From Serilophus lunatus (lineage: Eukaryota > Chordata > Aves > Passeriformes > Eurylaimidae), in contig VXBA01006569.1 of NCBI GenBank assembly GCA_013399895.1, positions 1,332,518 to 1,396,517 of the forward strand: a DNA stretch of 64,000 bases, given 5' to 3'. The notes under the pieces were generated by a model, which was not told the DNA's origin, ran no database searches, and saw only the letters and a list, made by a program, of their open reading frames with translations. Made by a program: the position numbers and the translations under genes. Positions 1 through 12,860 of this stretch are shown one piece after another. Every line of letters begins with the position of its first letter. Position 1 is the stretch's first letter.

Positions 1-756
<756 letters not shown>

Positions 757-1104
757 TCAAGAAGAAACACTGGTTCCACTGTTTGTAGAATGGTCATTTC
801 ATGCAAAATCTGTTCCAAAGACCGTATAACAATAATAATCCTCTGTTCTTCTCTTTGTGCTGCATGACTAGTAACTATTTCAAACCTTGAATACAGTATT
901 AGACTTCCAAAAAAATTCAACAGCCACGTGTTTTTGCACGTGAATGAGACCATAATTTCTCCAGTTTGCCTCAGGAGAATGAAGTTTTTCTGAACATTAG
1001 CTTCCAGACACTCTCTTCCAAGCCACTGAGCTTTGCAATATGCTCAAGATACCAACTTTGACAAGTCTTTCTTTAATGCAGAGAAAGGAAAATCATACAA
1101 GCAG

Positions 1105-1325
1105 AACTAGATAAATCTTAGGCTTGAAAAAATAGAAAGAAAAGCAACCAGACACAAAGTAATGCACCTGGGGCAATCAATTTCAGCTTCATACTGGAAG
1201 CTTGCCATTTGAGAGGAAAATGACAAACCCAAATGGATTTGTTCCTGGCAGGAGGATAACAGCCTGGCAGTGTGATGCAGCTGAGAAAAAAGCAAAAATG
1301 TAGGATGCTTTCAGCTACATTAATG
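1105..1325 (+). mobile_element. Old CR1-like LINE fragment
   Basis: The plus strand follows the general course of a CR1/L3 reverse-transcriptase segment: 'aaagtaatgcacctggggca', then a diverged middle, then 'gtaggatgctttcagctaca', comparable to the '...tcctgggatgcatta' stretch of CR1. Divergence is high and no frame is open throughout. Identification is from memory of the consensus and tentative. Confidence 0.35.
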
Positions 1326-1980
1326 TAATTTCATAAAGCTCAGAATGAACACCTTATTCTGTTGGGGTACCCGAGCAAGACTAGACTCTAAAATGAACAG
1401 TGATCGAAAGCTCTTTTCTAGCCTCATGTTTCTAAACTCAGAACTTGGAACTGTAGAGAAACTGAGACAATTTCTTTTACCATTCTAATCACTCAAGTAC
1501 AGTCTTTACATATTAAAGCCATATTTGTCCTTTTTTTTCTTTTCTATATTTTATACTAACTTGTTAAGCAGTCTATTATTGAAGATCTGGTTTAACATCT
1601 TTAATGGATAGAATTCTATGGTTCTTCATAAGCTGGAGTCAGAGTTCATCACACTTATGGAAAAAATGAAGAATTGGAGGGCACTCACAAAAGCTCCCTT
1701 TGCTATTCTGTGAGACAGCCAGCTCCAGTGCTCACTGTTACTGTGACTTCCTAAGGTAGGAATAAACTAGCCTAGATAAAATGAGTCAGTTTACTGACCA
1801 CAACAGACTAACTGATTCTGATGATGCAACACTGAGTCATATTGAAGCATGTGACCTAGAAGGAACATGCTCTGTAAAACATACTGGATTACATTGCAAA
1901 CTTTCCTGTACTTTGGGAGAAAAAAAAATCCCAAACTGCCATTGTGTGAGTTGTTTAAATACAAAACAGAACAAGAATTC

Positions 1981-2363
1981 AAAAAAAAATGGCAAATACA
2001 AATAGTTACGTCTTCTATTGAAACAGGCTCAGAAAAGAAGTTATCAAATAAAATATAATCTTAAAGAGAATACACCCTCCTCCTGCATTCTGTCCCTAGG
2101 TTCAGATCAAGGCGTATGAGCTCTGACCACAGGTCTATAGATGTCTGCATTTGCACATTACTAGGCATCCAATAATATCTGCAATACAATTCCAGCCTCA
2201 AGTGTCCTTTTGGAAACAAGCAATGCAGATTTTCTTCTATTACAAAGCACTGCTAGAAGTATGAAAGAGAATTAAAAAATGCCAAATTACAAATAGTTAT
2301 ATCCTTTACTGAAACAGTCTCAAGCAAGAAGTCATCAACTAAAACACAACCTTAAAAGGGATA
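1981..2363 (+). repeat. Local direct duplication, about 90 bp, copies 290 bp apart
   Basis: The segment at about 1981-2072 recurs at about 2272-2363 in the same orientation. Both read A-rich tract, atgscaaat(t)acaaatagtta, then a pyrimidine stretch, 'gaaacag', 'tctca/gctca', 'aagaagt', 'atcaa', 'aaaa' and 'cttaaa'. By eye roughly three quarters of the positions match. There is no coding content. Confidence 0.6.
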
Positions 2364-4162
2364 TTTGATAACTGCTAACATTTGTGACATATATAAAACA
2401 GTGCTACTAGACTAGAAGTGTTTGCTTGTCATCCACAAAGGTCAGACAATTTTTTCTCATAGCATCTGTTCATGATGCAAGTAGGACAGTAGTCATCATC
2501 ACCCTTCCCACCCTTCCCATATCACTCAGCATACCATTGGGACTACCAATAACAGCATCCCTTCTCCTGCTATCCATCCTTTTGCTAAGTTCATGTAGTG
2601 TTTTCAGTTCTGTTACATTTCCAGTTAGTAAGTAATGATACTTTTTTCCCCTCAAAGAAATGTTTCTATAAACTCACAAAGTCAAAGTAATGTGCCAAAA
2701 TCTTTGTACAACTCAGTATTATAGTTCAGGTTATGTTCCTACTTCTTGAAACAGCCTTCTCTACAGCAAAGTCAAAGCAGCTGCACATTCTACAGTTACA
2801 CAGTGTTCAGGCATCACTAACACTGTAGTAAATTGTAATATAGTGAACATTAACATTAAATATATTTTTGCTCATAAATGCAAAAAAACCCCCACAAACC
2901 ACAACAACATCTACTTGAGAAATGTTAAGTGTCCTTAAATTCAAAGATTTTGAATTTATTTCAACATACCAATACTACTAGATGGATATTATTGTTCCAG
3001 TAAGGAAAACTCAATCCACTTATAATACAGGTCAGGATTTATTCAGGCAAATAATTTAATATAAAATAAAGAGATCAGTATTTTAAGTTCTCTTACAAAC
3101 AAGAAAGTAACAGTGACAGTAAAAAAAGTATCACTAGTTTCTTTCACTGGCACATGGATCACAAGATATTTGAAACATTTTTACACCATTCAGAAACAAA
3201 ACCAAACCCAACCAACTGCTCCTACTCCCACTGAACGGTTCTTCTAATTCCATTATTAAAAAAAATTTGATATATTTCAATTAAGGTAATTTTTCAGTTA
3301 AGAGTATCAGCTAGCTATTCCCATCATGCTAGAAAAAAATTTGGTCAAATAATCAGAACATTCAACTGAAGCTGTAACATTTAAGTTTATAAGATTCTTA
3401 GTTCAAGTACAACCTTTAGAAAATAAACAGCTGTATTGATTGGCTACTATGGAAACCAACCCAGATAACTTCTTGGCAACTGAGTCTGTGCTACGGGGCA
3501 CGCTGGGGAAAGCTTTCCGCTATGAGTCAGCTTCCTATGAGCCTCCAGTCACTTTACCACATGCAAAGCAAACCCAGTTGTTTTCTTACTCAAAACATAT
3601 CTTAGTTACTAAGATGCACTGAGATACATACTAGATTGTAGTGCTTTGGTGTGACTTGACGAATGCTGTCAGTAATATGTAACTGAGAATAAATTCAATA
3701 AACAGATATTGTAAGATAAAGTTATTCCAAAGTATAGTTTGAGTTACCATCAGTTTAACAAATGTTTTTTTCTTTAGAAGGACAATTCCACATTGACTAA
3801 ATTTCAAATGCAAGATTTCAGCTGTAAATAAAGAGAAAATACATCGTGTCAATAAGATGGCCTGAGAGAAGTGCGGCTGCTGCAGCTCTGCACCCCAGAT
3901 CCAGCTGCAAGGCTGAAGATGCATTCCCAGTAAGCTCCCACACCCAGCACACACAGCCAGCCTGTAGGTCACAGACACACAGGGCAGCCGTAGGCAGCCA
4001 GCACCAACAGCCTCAGCCCACTGCCCTCTCTGGCTGAGCACCACAGAGACCTGCTAGACAGCGAGAGGGATGGCTCCCAAGCTACACCATCTACTCTGCA
4101 GCTAGTCCAGCTTGATCCCTGACAACATTTACACAACTCATGCACCTGCACTTGCTCCAGGG

Positions 4163-4420
4163 GCTGGCATCACAGGCACACAGCTGACCCCTGGTGCCAC
4201 CCCAGTCACTTTAAGCCATCTGGACTCTCCAGTTGCTGGCACCCAGGTGCTCTGTCCCATGAGTCTAGGCCAGCTGCTGGCACAGTGAACACACAGGCCC
4301 CTGTGACCCACAGGCTGGTACTGCTGGTACTTAAGTCTGCTCACTCAGGTCTGTCCTGTTGGTGGCACCACAGACACCCAGGTCCTGTGTGGCAAAACCT
4401 AGACTCCAGTCGCTGGTACT
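4163..4420 (+). repeat. Degenerate tandem repeat built on GCTGGCAC
   Basis: The core GCTGGCAC or GCTGGTAC recurs at 4163, 4235, 4276, 4314/4323, 4362 (variant ggtggcac) and 4412. Spacings are about 40-75 bp, with partly shared flanks such as 'cacccaggt' and 'agtctagg'. The GC content is higher than in the surrounding intron. It may be an old minisatellite or part of a retroelement LTR; I do not recognise a family. Confidence 0.4.
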
Positions 4421-5128
4421 CAAACTCTATGCTCCCGTACACGTTGAACAGAGAGCCCTTCTCCCAGGAGGGAGTTGGAATGTGGCTCAATATGAAGATA
4501 AAATAGCACTGATTAGAAACCAGTTAGACAAATGTACCAACCAAACTATTTACATCCGATTGGCCCTTTTCTCTCCTTAATTTCCTATTTTTCTCCACAC
4601 TTGTTCCTCCTCAAATCACCCAGACTCATCCCTTCCTCCACTTTAGTTCCTCCCCAAAACGCCTCATAATAAGCCTCTTCCCCTGCAGCCCATGATGTGT
4701 CTCATATGCAGCAACTCCCCTCAATGCAAAATTGCTTCAGCATTAGTTCAACGTGATGGGTTTCCTGCCTGGACAAAGGGGCTGAAGCTCTCCTGGGACA
4801 GCCCTAGGAGAAGCCCAGAGAGGGTGTTTCTTTGTCTAAGTCCATAATTTCAGCTCCTCACCTGCCTCTTTGTCCCTGGGAATAGCTGGGGCTGGGTATC
4901 ATTTTAGGCCCTCCATCCTCACTGCCTTTGCTTACTGTGCTCAGTTTGTGGGTGTGCATATGAACTTTTATCATCCAACAGTTTCCCTTGATCAAGCCCT
5001 GGCTGAATAAACTTAATACAGTTGGCTCTGTCCTTTGGATACAAACACAGTGTTTAGTAGACTGCAACAACAGAGTTATTTTTAGTGTAGCAAGTAGTCT
5101 TTAAATGGGAACAATATCCCATTCATAT

Positions 5129-5170
5129 AGATATTTTATATATATATATATACACTTTTTTATATATCTA
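5129..5170 (+). repeat. AT-rich simple repeat (TA)n
   Basis: Tandem TA dinucleotides with interruptions ('tatatatatatatata' then 'tttttatatatc') inside the FAM102B intron. Confidence 0.8.
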
Positions 5171-8100
5171 ACCTCTTTCTTCTGCAGAAAACTGGAACAC
5201 CTAACAAAAGCCAATGCCATAATCCCACCTTTCAGGAATTAAGTAAGGCATTAACCTACAATTAATAGTTTGTGGGACACACTTTCAGTGGCCTCAGTGG
5301 TTCAGGTACTTTACAGTAAGATTCAGCCTTTCCTTGGCTATCTTTAGCATTAGGAAAGTATATTAGGGAAGACATTATGGTTTGGCATGCAAGAGAAGAA
5401 TATCCTCTTGCACTCCTCTTACCCGAAATCTACGTCCATGGAAAATTCACAGTGTCATAACTGAGGGAAAGATGCAGGCACCCATCCAACAGGCTCCCAG
5501 AGCAATACTAAGCTACACTTTGTTAAGTTATCAAAAAACAAAAATGCTGTATTTAGTCTTCATATAGAGAGGTGCATCACTTGAATTTTAGAGCACAGAG
5601 CAAGAGCTCCAAAGCATACAGAAAAAAGCTTATGCAAAGCTCTCATGTGTTTCTCCTATTCAGGAAGAAATACAATTTACTTTTCCTTTAATATTCTGTG
5701 TTTCCCACATGCCTGAGGCATATAAGATGATGCATTTTCTCCAACAAAAACATTTTTTCCTAAGCATTTCTAAAAAAAATGAACAAAACGAGTCATTTAC
5801 AAACAGAGCTTCAATGTTTCACAAATTTCAGCAGTAAGCAAACAGCTGGCTCTGCAGGAAGAGCTCCACTTGTTTACAGTGCACAGTTCCCCAGTTAATT
5901 TGCTCTTAGTACATGCAAAACTCAAACAGAGCAATCATTTTCTATGCCACACATTTTTACTCATAAGAAGGTTACATCTTTAACTAGCGACATTTTTTGT
6001 CAAGAATTCCTTATAAAATATATATAAACTCATCATTGCATGGATGAAAAACTACTGGTTACAGGCAAATACAGAGACCTAGAAGGGAATTAGCACTGTG
6101 AAGGGCAAAGTGCATTAACAAGACTGTAGTCAGCAAGTCAAAGGAAGTGATTGTTCCCTTCTGTTGAACATTTGTGAGACTATCTGCACCACTGTGCCTG
6201 GTTTAGGGGCCTTCTCTGTAGAAGACAAACACTGGCAAACTATAGAAAGTCCAGAAAGTGTGAGATGTGGGTCTGGAGTCAGGGATGAGGGGAATGAGGC
6301 ACCAGATGCAAGAGAATTTGGACACATGGGATTTATACATTATACAATCTGAAAACGAGGTGAAGAAAGATCTAATTGCCATCCTTAGCCTTCTCTGCTG
6401 AGTTACAGAGAAGATGGAGCCAGTTGTTTCTTAGTAGATAGCAGAGAAAGGAAACGAGGCAATAACAAGACAAATCCCAATAAAATAAGGGAAAACAATT
6501 CACAATAAAAATAATGAAGCAGAAGGACAGGTTGTCTACAAAAACTGTAATCTCCATTCTTACAGATTTTCTAAACCTGACAGGCCAAAGCTCTCAGCTT
6601 CCTGATCTAACTGACATTAGTCTTGCTTTGGGCAGGCTTTGACTGCATGATCTCTAGCAGTCCCCTTCACCCTAAATTATTCCATGAACAGAAACAGCCT
6701 TTAAAATAGGAAGGCAATTAGGTGCTACAGCCCTTGTAAATGACAAGTTCATGGCAGGAAAATACTGTGCTCCATGTACTGTGCTGGAGTCAGATTTAAA
6801 AAACAAATCCTCACCAGCTCTTTTAAACCAGGGTGCCTATTCTGCACAAGCCAGGCACCTTAAGCATGAAAGCTTTTCTCACCACCCCTCCCTCTTTAAC
6901 AGAAGCCTGCCATGCATCTCTTAGTTACCAGTACTTCTAGTTAGATTGAGTTCTTTCCATATCTGCAATAACAAATTACGCCCCATGCAAGATGCAGACT
7001 GTAAAAACATTTTATTTTCTCCTCCTGTAGCCCAAAGATTACCCTGTTCAGATCTAATTTTATATTTTTTACTCCTATGATCAATTCTTTGATCTTTCTC
7101 AAGGATATTCTCCAAATCAGTTGACTGAGCACATTTTACTGTAACTATTAATGAAATGCTAAAGAGGTACAAAGAAACTACATTTTGAAAAGGAAAAAAA
7201 ATTATAGTTTATGTAAAGAACTTGCTCTTCTTGCCTTTTCCTCTCTACAGAGGACAGGGTGTAGAAGCTGCTTATTCAAGTGTCTCTTCAGAACTCAGAA
7301 AACAAGTGGACATTTGAGAATCTGAAAAGAGCACCTACAAGATTGCAAGGCAGGATTATTATGCCAATACTCCCTACAGTGCTAAAAAAATTATTTTGTT
7401 CCAGGTTATCCAACTGCAAATCCAGTTACAGCTGAAAAAGTTATCAGAAGTAGCATTATCCAGCTCTGAAAACTGTCAGAGGGACTCATACATCATGCAA
7501 GAAGATGAGAGTGATGGGACAGCAATTCCACATGACAGGTATGTTTTCCTAATGAGTATCATTATTTAAAAGCGGAGAGCTGTTAAGCTGTGTTACTATC
7601 AGAAGACAATTTCCCTTTCAAATGGAATAGCAACAATTGGGAAAATAATGGTTAAAAGACAACTTGAAGAGTCCAGTGAGGCAGAAAGCGTACTTGCTAG
7701 TATCACAACAAATAGGGGTAGTTTTAGACAGCCAAGAAAGAGGTAGCCAAGCATCACTGGAAGTAAGAACTACTTATCTGAAAGATGAGAAATCAATTTC
7801 TACAGAAGCCTGTATCTATTAGGAATAAAGATATATTCATGCAGGTAAAGCAAGATCTCTAAGACTGCCTCTCAGGACTCAACAGTGTGCTGTACATAAA
7901 AAAACCCACCCAAACATATCACTGGAATCTACTGGAAAATAACATGCTTTGATGAAAAACAGTTCTTAGCCACCCTGAATCTCTGTCTGTCACAGATATT
8001 AATCATAATCGGCTTCTTAGTTTGGAATGTTATTGTGTAAAAGAATGAAGAGGGAAACATTAGCAGTCTAAATTGTCAGAAATCAGATCTGAAAGGCAGG

Positions 8101-9797
8101 GGAACATGACCAAACTGAAGACTGCATTCAGAATTACACACTAATCAACAAGTCCTTTCCTTGAGCGGGGTGCAGCTGGAAACCAAGCTAAAAATGGAAC
8201 TACCAGGCTTACAGTTCCTGTAGCTTAAATCTACACAGTACACTGTTAAAAGCACACCCTCAAAAAATAAGATCCATAATTTTACATTCCAAAATTTCTT
8301 TGATTGCTTTATTTGATGCTGATTGAGCAAGAGCTTAGCCTGTGAGCTATCTCCTCTAGGGACCCATCAACTTGGGCCTGTTAAAATGAGGGCAGCTTTA
8401 GAAAGCCTATATTTGCTATATATTTCTACATTAGAATGACCATGAATAACATTATTAGTATTTAGTCAAGTCTATTTCAAGTCCCTTAAAATAGTATTTT
8501 TTTCTGTTAAAAATATTCATAGGTGTAATTTCATCCCTGAAATAATCTTCCATTCCTTCATGGTGCATTAGACATTATGTGCACAATACTTTATGTGCAG
8601 TATGTAGACACATAGTATCCTGAAACGTGTGTAAGTGTCCTGTATTAATGTATCTGATTTCAAAGAGAGAGATCTCGTGTCACTGGCCTACAGAAAGATA
8701 GAGATGTTGAAAGATGCCTTGCCACACAGGAAATTAGGCTTCAGCTAGAAAAGTTGGCTAAATGAAAATGAGGTTTGTTGGCATAGCTTTGCATACATAC
8801 AGTGTATTTGCTGAAAATCCACCCTTGGTTATAAAATCTAAGAATACAATGCTAAAGATACACAAGTCATGTTAGAAAGCAATTGCAAAAAGGGGAGGTC
8901 AGGAATTGCACTGTATGCCTCATTGTCAGTTTGCTAAAACAATCAAATGAAACCAAACCTCCCCAATACCACAATTTCCTTCAAGGTTTTCCCTGTTTTA
9001 GAAGCAAAAGTTATAATACATTCATTCTCCCCAGAATTTTGGAATCCTGCTCTTACAGAAACTCTCAAATGTTTCTTCTGGTATAAACACTGCTGCTACT
9101 TGGCTGTTCAATATCCTTGGACCAAAATTGTATTTGACTTTAAAAGTTGAATATTTTGTCAGGTGATTAAGCATTTGGCATTATAGTACAGAATTTTCTT
9201 TTCCTATGGTAAATACAAATACGTACATGGATATTTCAAATAGAAGTTTTCCCATTTGAGTTCCAGACATCTACATGCAAACACCAAAAGCACAAAGTAT
9301 TTATACACAATCCAGATCACTATGTACTGCACTATACAAGCTGGTTTCATCTAGTCACAGAATTTCTATACATTTCAGGCACGTATCTGTGCCAGCTGGA
9401 AAAGTAACTGGACTGTGACAACAAGTCTCCAACAACACAGACTATGTCTCCATAAACATAGCTCTTTCTCAGCAAAGATCTGAGAAGTGAAAAAAAAATA
9501 ATTTTTCAGTTGCTTGAGCTTTTTTTGGTCTTCTTTTTATCTCACTTCAGTGCTCAGAGAGATGATGTAGATATCACATTGCTTGCAGGATCAGGGCCTT
9601 AATCGTTCGTGCTGCACGATCTATGCAGGGCTGACAAGACAATCACTTGAATCTGTTGTCATTACAACTGGCTACACATGGGCCTTTATTCCAAGGCAAC
9701 TGCCACCCTGTGTTTTTATGACATTTCTTTCTCAGTGAGTATGCTTTGGAAAGAAAGTACTAATGATATTAGCATGGTTTATATGATTGTTTTTTCC

Positions 9798-9821
9798 TTT
9801 TTTTTTTTTTTTTTTTTTTTT
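9798..9821 (+). repeat. Poly-T tract
   Basis: Uninterrupted run of about 24 T, following a shorter T run. It could be the A-tail of a minus-strand retrotransposed sequence, but no element was recognised next to it. Confidence 0.75.
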
Positions 9822-10778
9822 AAGGAAAGAGGCAGCAGGGTATTGGTTTGCATGGATACCAAATTGAGAACTCAATAACTATAGTGCTACACCTCAGTCA
9901 TTAGCAAAAAATAAAAGCTATTTTAAAAAGCCAGTTTTCCCCTGTATTATAAAATTTTTGAAATGAGTTTTTAGATTACTTTCTGAAACAATGGAATTCT
10001 TCAAACTTCTTTCATAAGGCCAAAAAGATTACTACTTTAGGACTATAACTGCAAGCTCACAGTGAAACTAATAAAAGCATGCAACTAGGAGATGATGGCC
10101 ATTAGAAAAATTTCACAACTGACAGGTTTTGAAATCCTGCCACTCTGGTGTTAAACTTAATTTCTTCCTTGTTTATTCAGTCCTTTGCTGAATCACCACT
10201 GTGAAAATTCATCTGTTAATTCTTAAGCCAAGAGCAAAGGCACTCCCTATATTGGCACTGAAGGATTGCTGCACAAGAATTCTTTACCTTCATACTTCAA
10301 CACTTCTCAGCCTAGCAGGACCATGATACACCAGCATCTGTTCCATTGGTGTTATTTTTAAGCCATACCCAGGAAAAGGAGAATGGAAGAGTTTCTAAAC
10401 TTAACTCCAACACAATACTTCAACACAATTTTATACATCATTACAGTCCCACTGACACTTTCTACTACACACACTACCTTCTACTACACAGATTTTACTC
10501 TCATAGACCATTCATAAAGATATGCATGTAGGCTTTCAAGCTTTTAATTTTAGCATCATAAACAGGCAAGGCAAAAAAGTCTAAGATCACAATAATGTAT
10601 CAAAACCATCTGCTCAGCTGAAACTAACTCCTTAAAAATAGAGATCCTGTCCAGAAGATTTATGTCAGCCTGTGAAAATGACTTCAAGACAGTATGGGCT
10701 GAAGTAGGAAAACAATGGCACATTAGTGCCTGAAATCATGATTGCCATCATCTATTACTCATGAAGTCACTCAGAGGA

Positions 10779-10804
10779 CTCCTTTTCTCCTCAGAGAAAA
10801 GGAG
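10779..10804. repeat. Perfect inverted repeat, 11-bp arms, 4-nt loop
   Basis: CTCCTTTTCTC (10779-10789), loop ctca, GAGAAAAGGAG (10794-10804). The arms are exact reverse complements. Located in the FAM102B intron. Confidence 0.85.
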
Positions 10805-11963
10805 ACATGAAATAAGAACAGAACACTATTGAGTCGAACACCCTCCAACCATAGAGAAGAAAAATTAATCTAATACATACTAGTATAATGGAATGGCTAA
10901 GTAAGGAAGCTCTAGGCCAAAGTTCGATTTTGATGTTCTTAGTTCTCCTTGATTAATTTTATTTACAGAATAAAATACAGATAATTTAGAAAACTCTCTA
11001 ACAGCAGTATTTTAATAAGAAAATAACTGAATATTCATAGTTTTGTTAGTGTCTTCCCCTAGAATTCTATGAGATGTTTTTGAGTAAATCCTTTTCACAA
11101 TAATACTGAAGTAATATAATAACCCATACAACATGAACAAGTGTAATGGGAGGGGAGCCTCCTCCTCCCCAGACCTGAAACCACAGCACACTCTTCCTGT
11201 TGACAAGGTTTTGCCTCCACCTGGTACCTGGCACTGTACTGGTACTCTATTTGCCCTTTGCTACCAACAGCCTGGGGAGCCACCGTCAAGCAGAGGATGG
11301 CTCTGTTGCTGAGACACATCAGAAGGAAAGTGAAAAAAAAGACACCTGCCTTGCTGCATTTTGCATTGCAGAACTGAGCATGAACCAAGTCAGTAACACA
11401 AGACCTGAATATTTACAGGAATAATTGAGAACTTCTCCATGGAACTTAGCTCTCCCTGTAATTGCACAGCCATGTGTCCAACAGAATAAAACACTAAAAA
11501 GTCACACAACTCACGTTCACAGGGAGCTGCTCAAACTACAGGCTTGGGAATGAGAGGTATCCTCCCCTCCCGTTACCCATCTGATCGGCAGGCGTTGCAG
11601 CCCCAGGCATTAAGCGACCTGTTTCTCTGAGACAGCTCTCATCACTCGTGTCCCCTGTTGCTCCGTGTTTAAGAGCCTCAATATTTATTTTACAACCTTA
11701 CCACTTCAGGCAGTAAGCAGCCACGCAGACGAGGACTCTACAAGTGCCTCCACATCTGTTCTCCCGCCGTTGATGCTGAGAAGACGGCCAGGCTGCTCAG
11801 TGCCGCGCCGTGCCACAAGAGCGTCCCCTTCGCCAGAAGCCCCGGGGCAGCCGCCCCCTCCTTTCCCCGGGCTCCCGCCCGCCAGCCAACGGGAAGCGGC
11901 TGAGCCCCGGGCTCGCCCCGTACGGGGCGCTGCCGACGGAGCCGAGCAGCGGGCGGAGGGGGT

Positions 11964-12715
11964 NNNNNNNNNNNNNNNNNNNNNNNNNNNNNNNNNNNNN
12001 NNNNNNNNNNNNNNNNNNNNNNNNNNNNNNNNNNNNNNNNNNNNNNNNNNNNNNNNNNNNNNNNNNNNNNNNNNNNNNNNNNNNNNNNNNNNNNNNNNNN
12101 NNNNNNNNNNNNNNNNNNNNNNNNNNNNNNNNNNNNNNNNNNNNNNNNNNNNNNNNNNNNNNNNNNNNNNNNNNNNNNNNNNNNNNNNNNNNNNNNNNNN
12201 NNNNNNNNNNNNNNNNNNNNNNNNNNNNNNNNNNNNNNNNNNNNNNNNNNNNNNNNNNNNNNNNNNNNNNNNNNNNNNNNNNNNNNNNNNNNNNNNNNNN
12301 NNNNNNNNNNNNNNNNNNNNNNNNNNNNNNNNNNNNNNNNNNNNNNNNNNNNNNNNNNNNNNNNNNNNNNNNNNNNNNNNNNNNNNNNNNNNNNNNNNNN
12401 NNNNNNNNNNNNNNNNNNNNNNNNNNNNNNNNNNNNNNNNNNNNNNNNNNNNNNNNNNNNNNNNNNNNNNNNNNNNNNNNNNNNNNNNNNNNNNNNNNNN
12501 NNNNNNNNNNNNNNNNNNNNNNNNNNNNNNNNNNNNNNNNNNNNNNNNNNNNNNNNNNNNNNNNNNNNNNNNNNNNNNNNNNNNNNNNNNNNNNNNNNNN
12601 NNNNNNNNNNNNNNNNNNNNNNNNNNNNNNNNNNNNNNNNNNNNNNNNNNNNNNNNNNNNNNNNNNNNNNNNNNNNNNNNNNNNNNNNNNNNNNNNNNNN
12701 NNNNNNNNNNNNNNN
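11964..12715. other. Assembly gap (752 N)
   Basis: A run of N inside very GC-rich sequence. Long open frames that appear to cross it exist only because N carries no stop codons; they are not genes. Confidence 0.99.
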
Positions 12716-12731
12716 GCAGTGACGTGGCCGC

Positions 12732-12753
12732 GGCCCCGGCCCCGGCCCCGGCC
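12732..12753 (+). repeat. GGCCCC hexamer repeat beside the gap
   Basis: Three full GGCCCC units (12732-12749) and a partial fourth, within 20 bp of the right edge of the gap. On the minus strand this is GGGGCC, which can form G-quadruplexes and is hard to sequence. The array may extend into the gap, but that cannot be seen. Confidence 0.8.
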
Positions 12754-12860
12754 GAGCGGGGCCGGTACCGCCCGCCCGGGCCCCTCTCCCGCTTCCAGAG
12801 ACCCCGCTGGGGCGGTGGGCGCGTCCCGTCAGAGGAAACCTCCTGTGCTGCTCGCGGTAC

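Larger units (their letters stand above)
11770..12860 (-). promoter_or_regulatory. FAM102B: CpG island, likely FAM102B promoter and exon 1, broken by gap
   Basis: GC-rich, CpG-dense sequence on both sides of the N run (left flank about 11770-11963, right flank 12716 to about 12860). It lies upstream of the recognised FAM102B exon and about 7 kb from the SLC25A24 start. I looked on the minus strand for the family's N-terminal segment (VPFVNGVLFCK) in the visible flanks and did not find it, so exon 1 is probably inside the gap. Assignment to FAM102B rests on conserved gene order and is an inference. A plus-strand transcript from the same island is also possible. Confidence 0.55.

Noticed and set aside
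3631..4044. 137-codon minus-strand frame in the FAM102B intron
   Set aside because: Overlaps a repeat-like GC-rich patch and continues into AT-rich non-coding sequence; no family resemblance.
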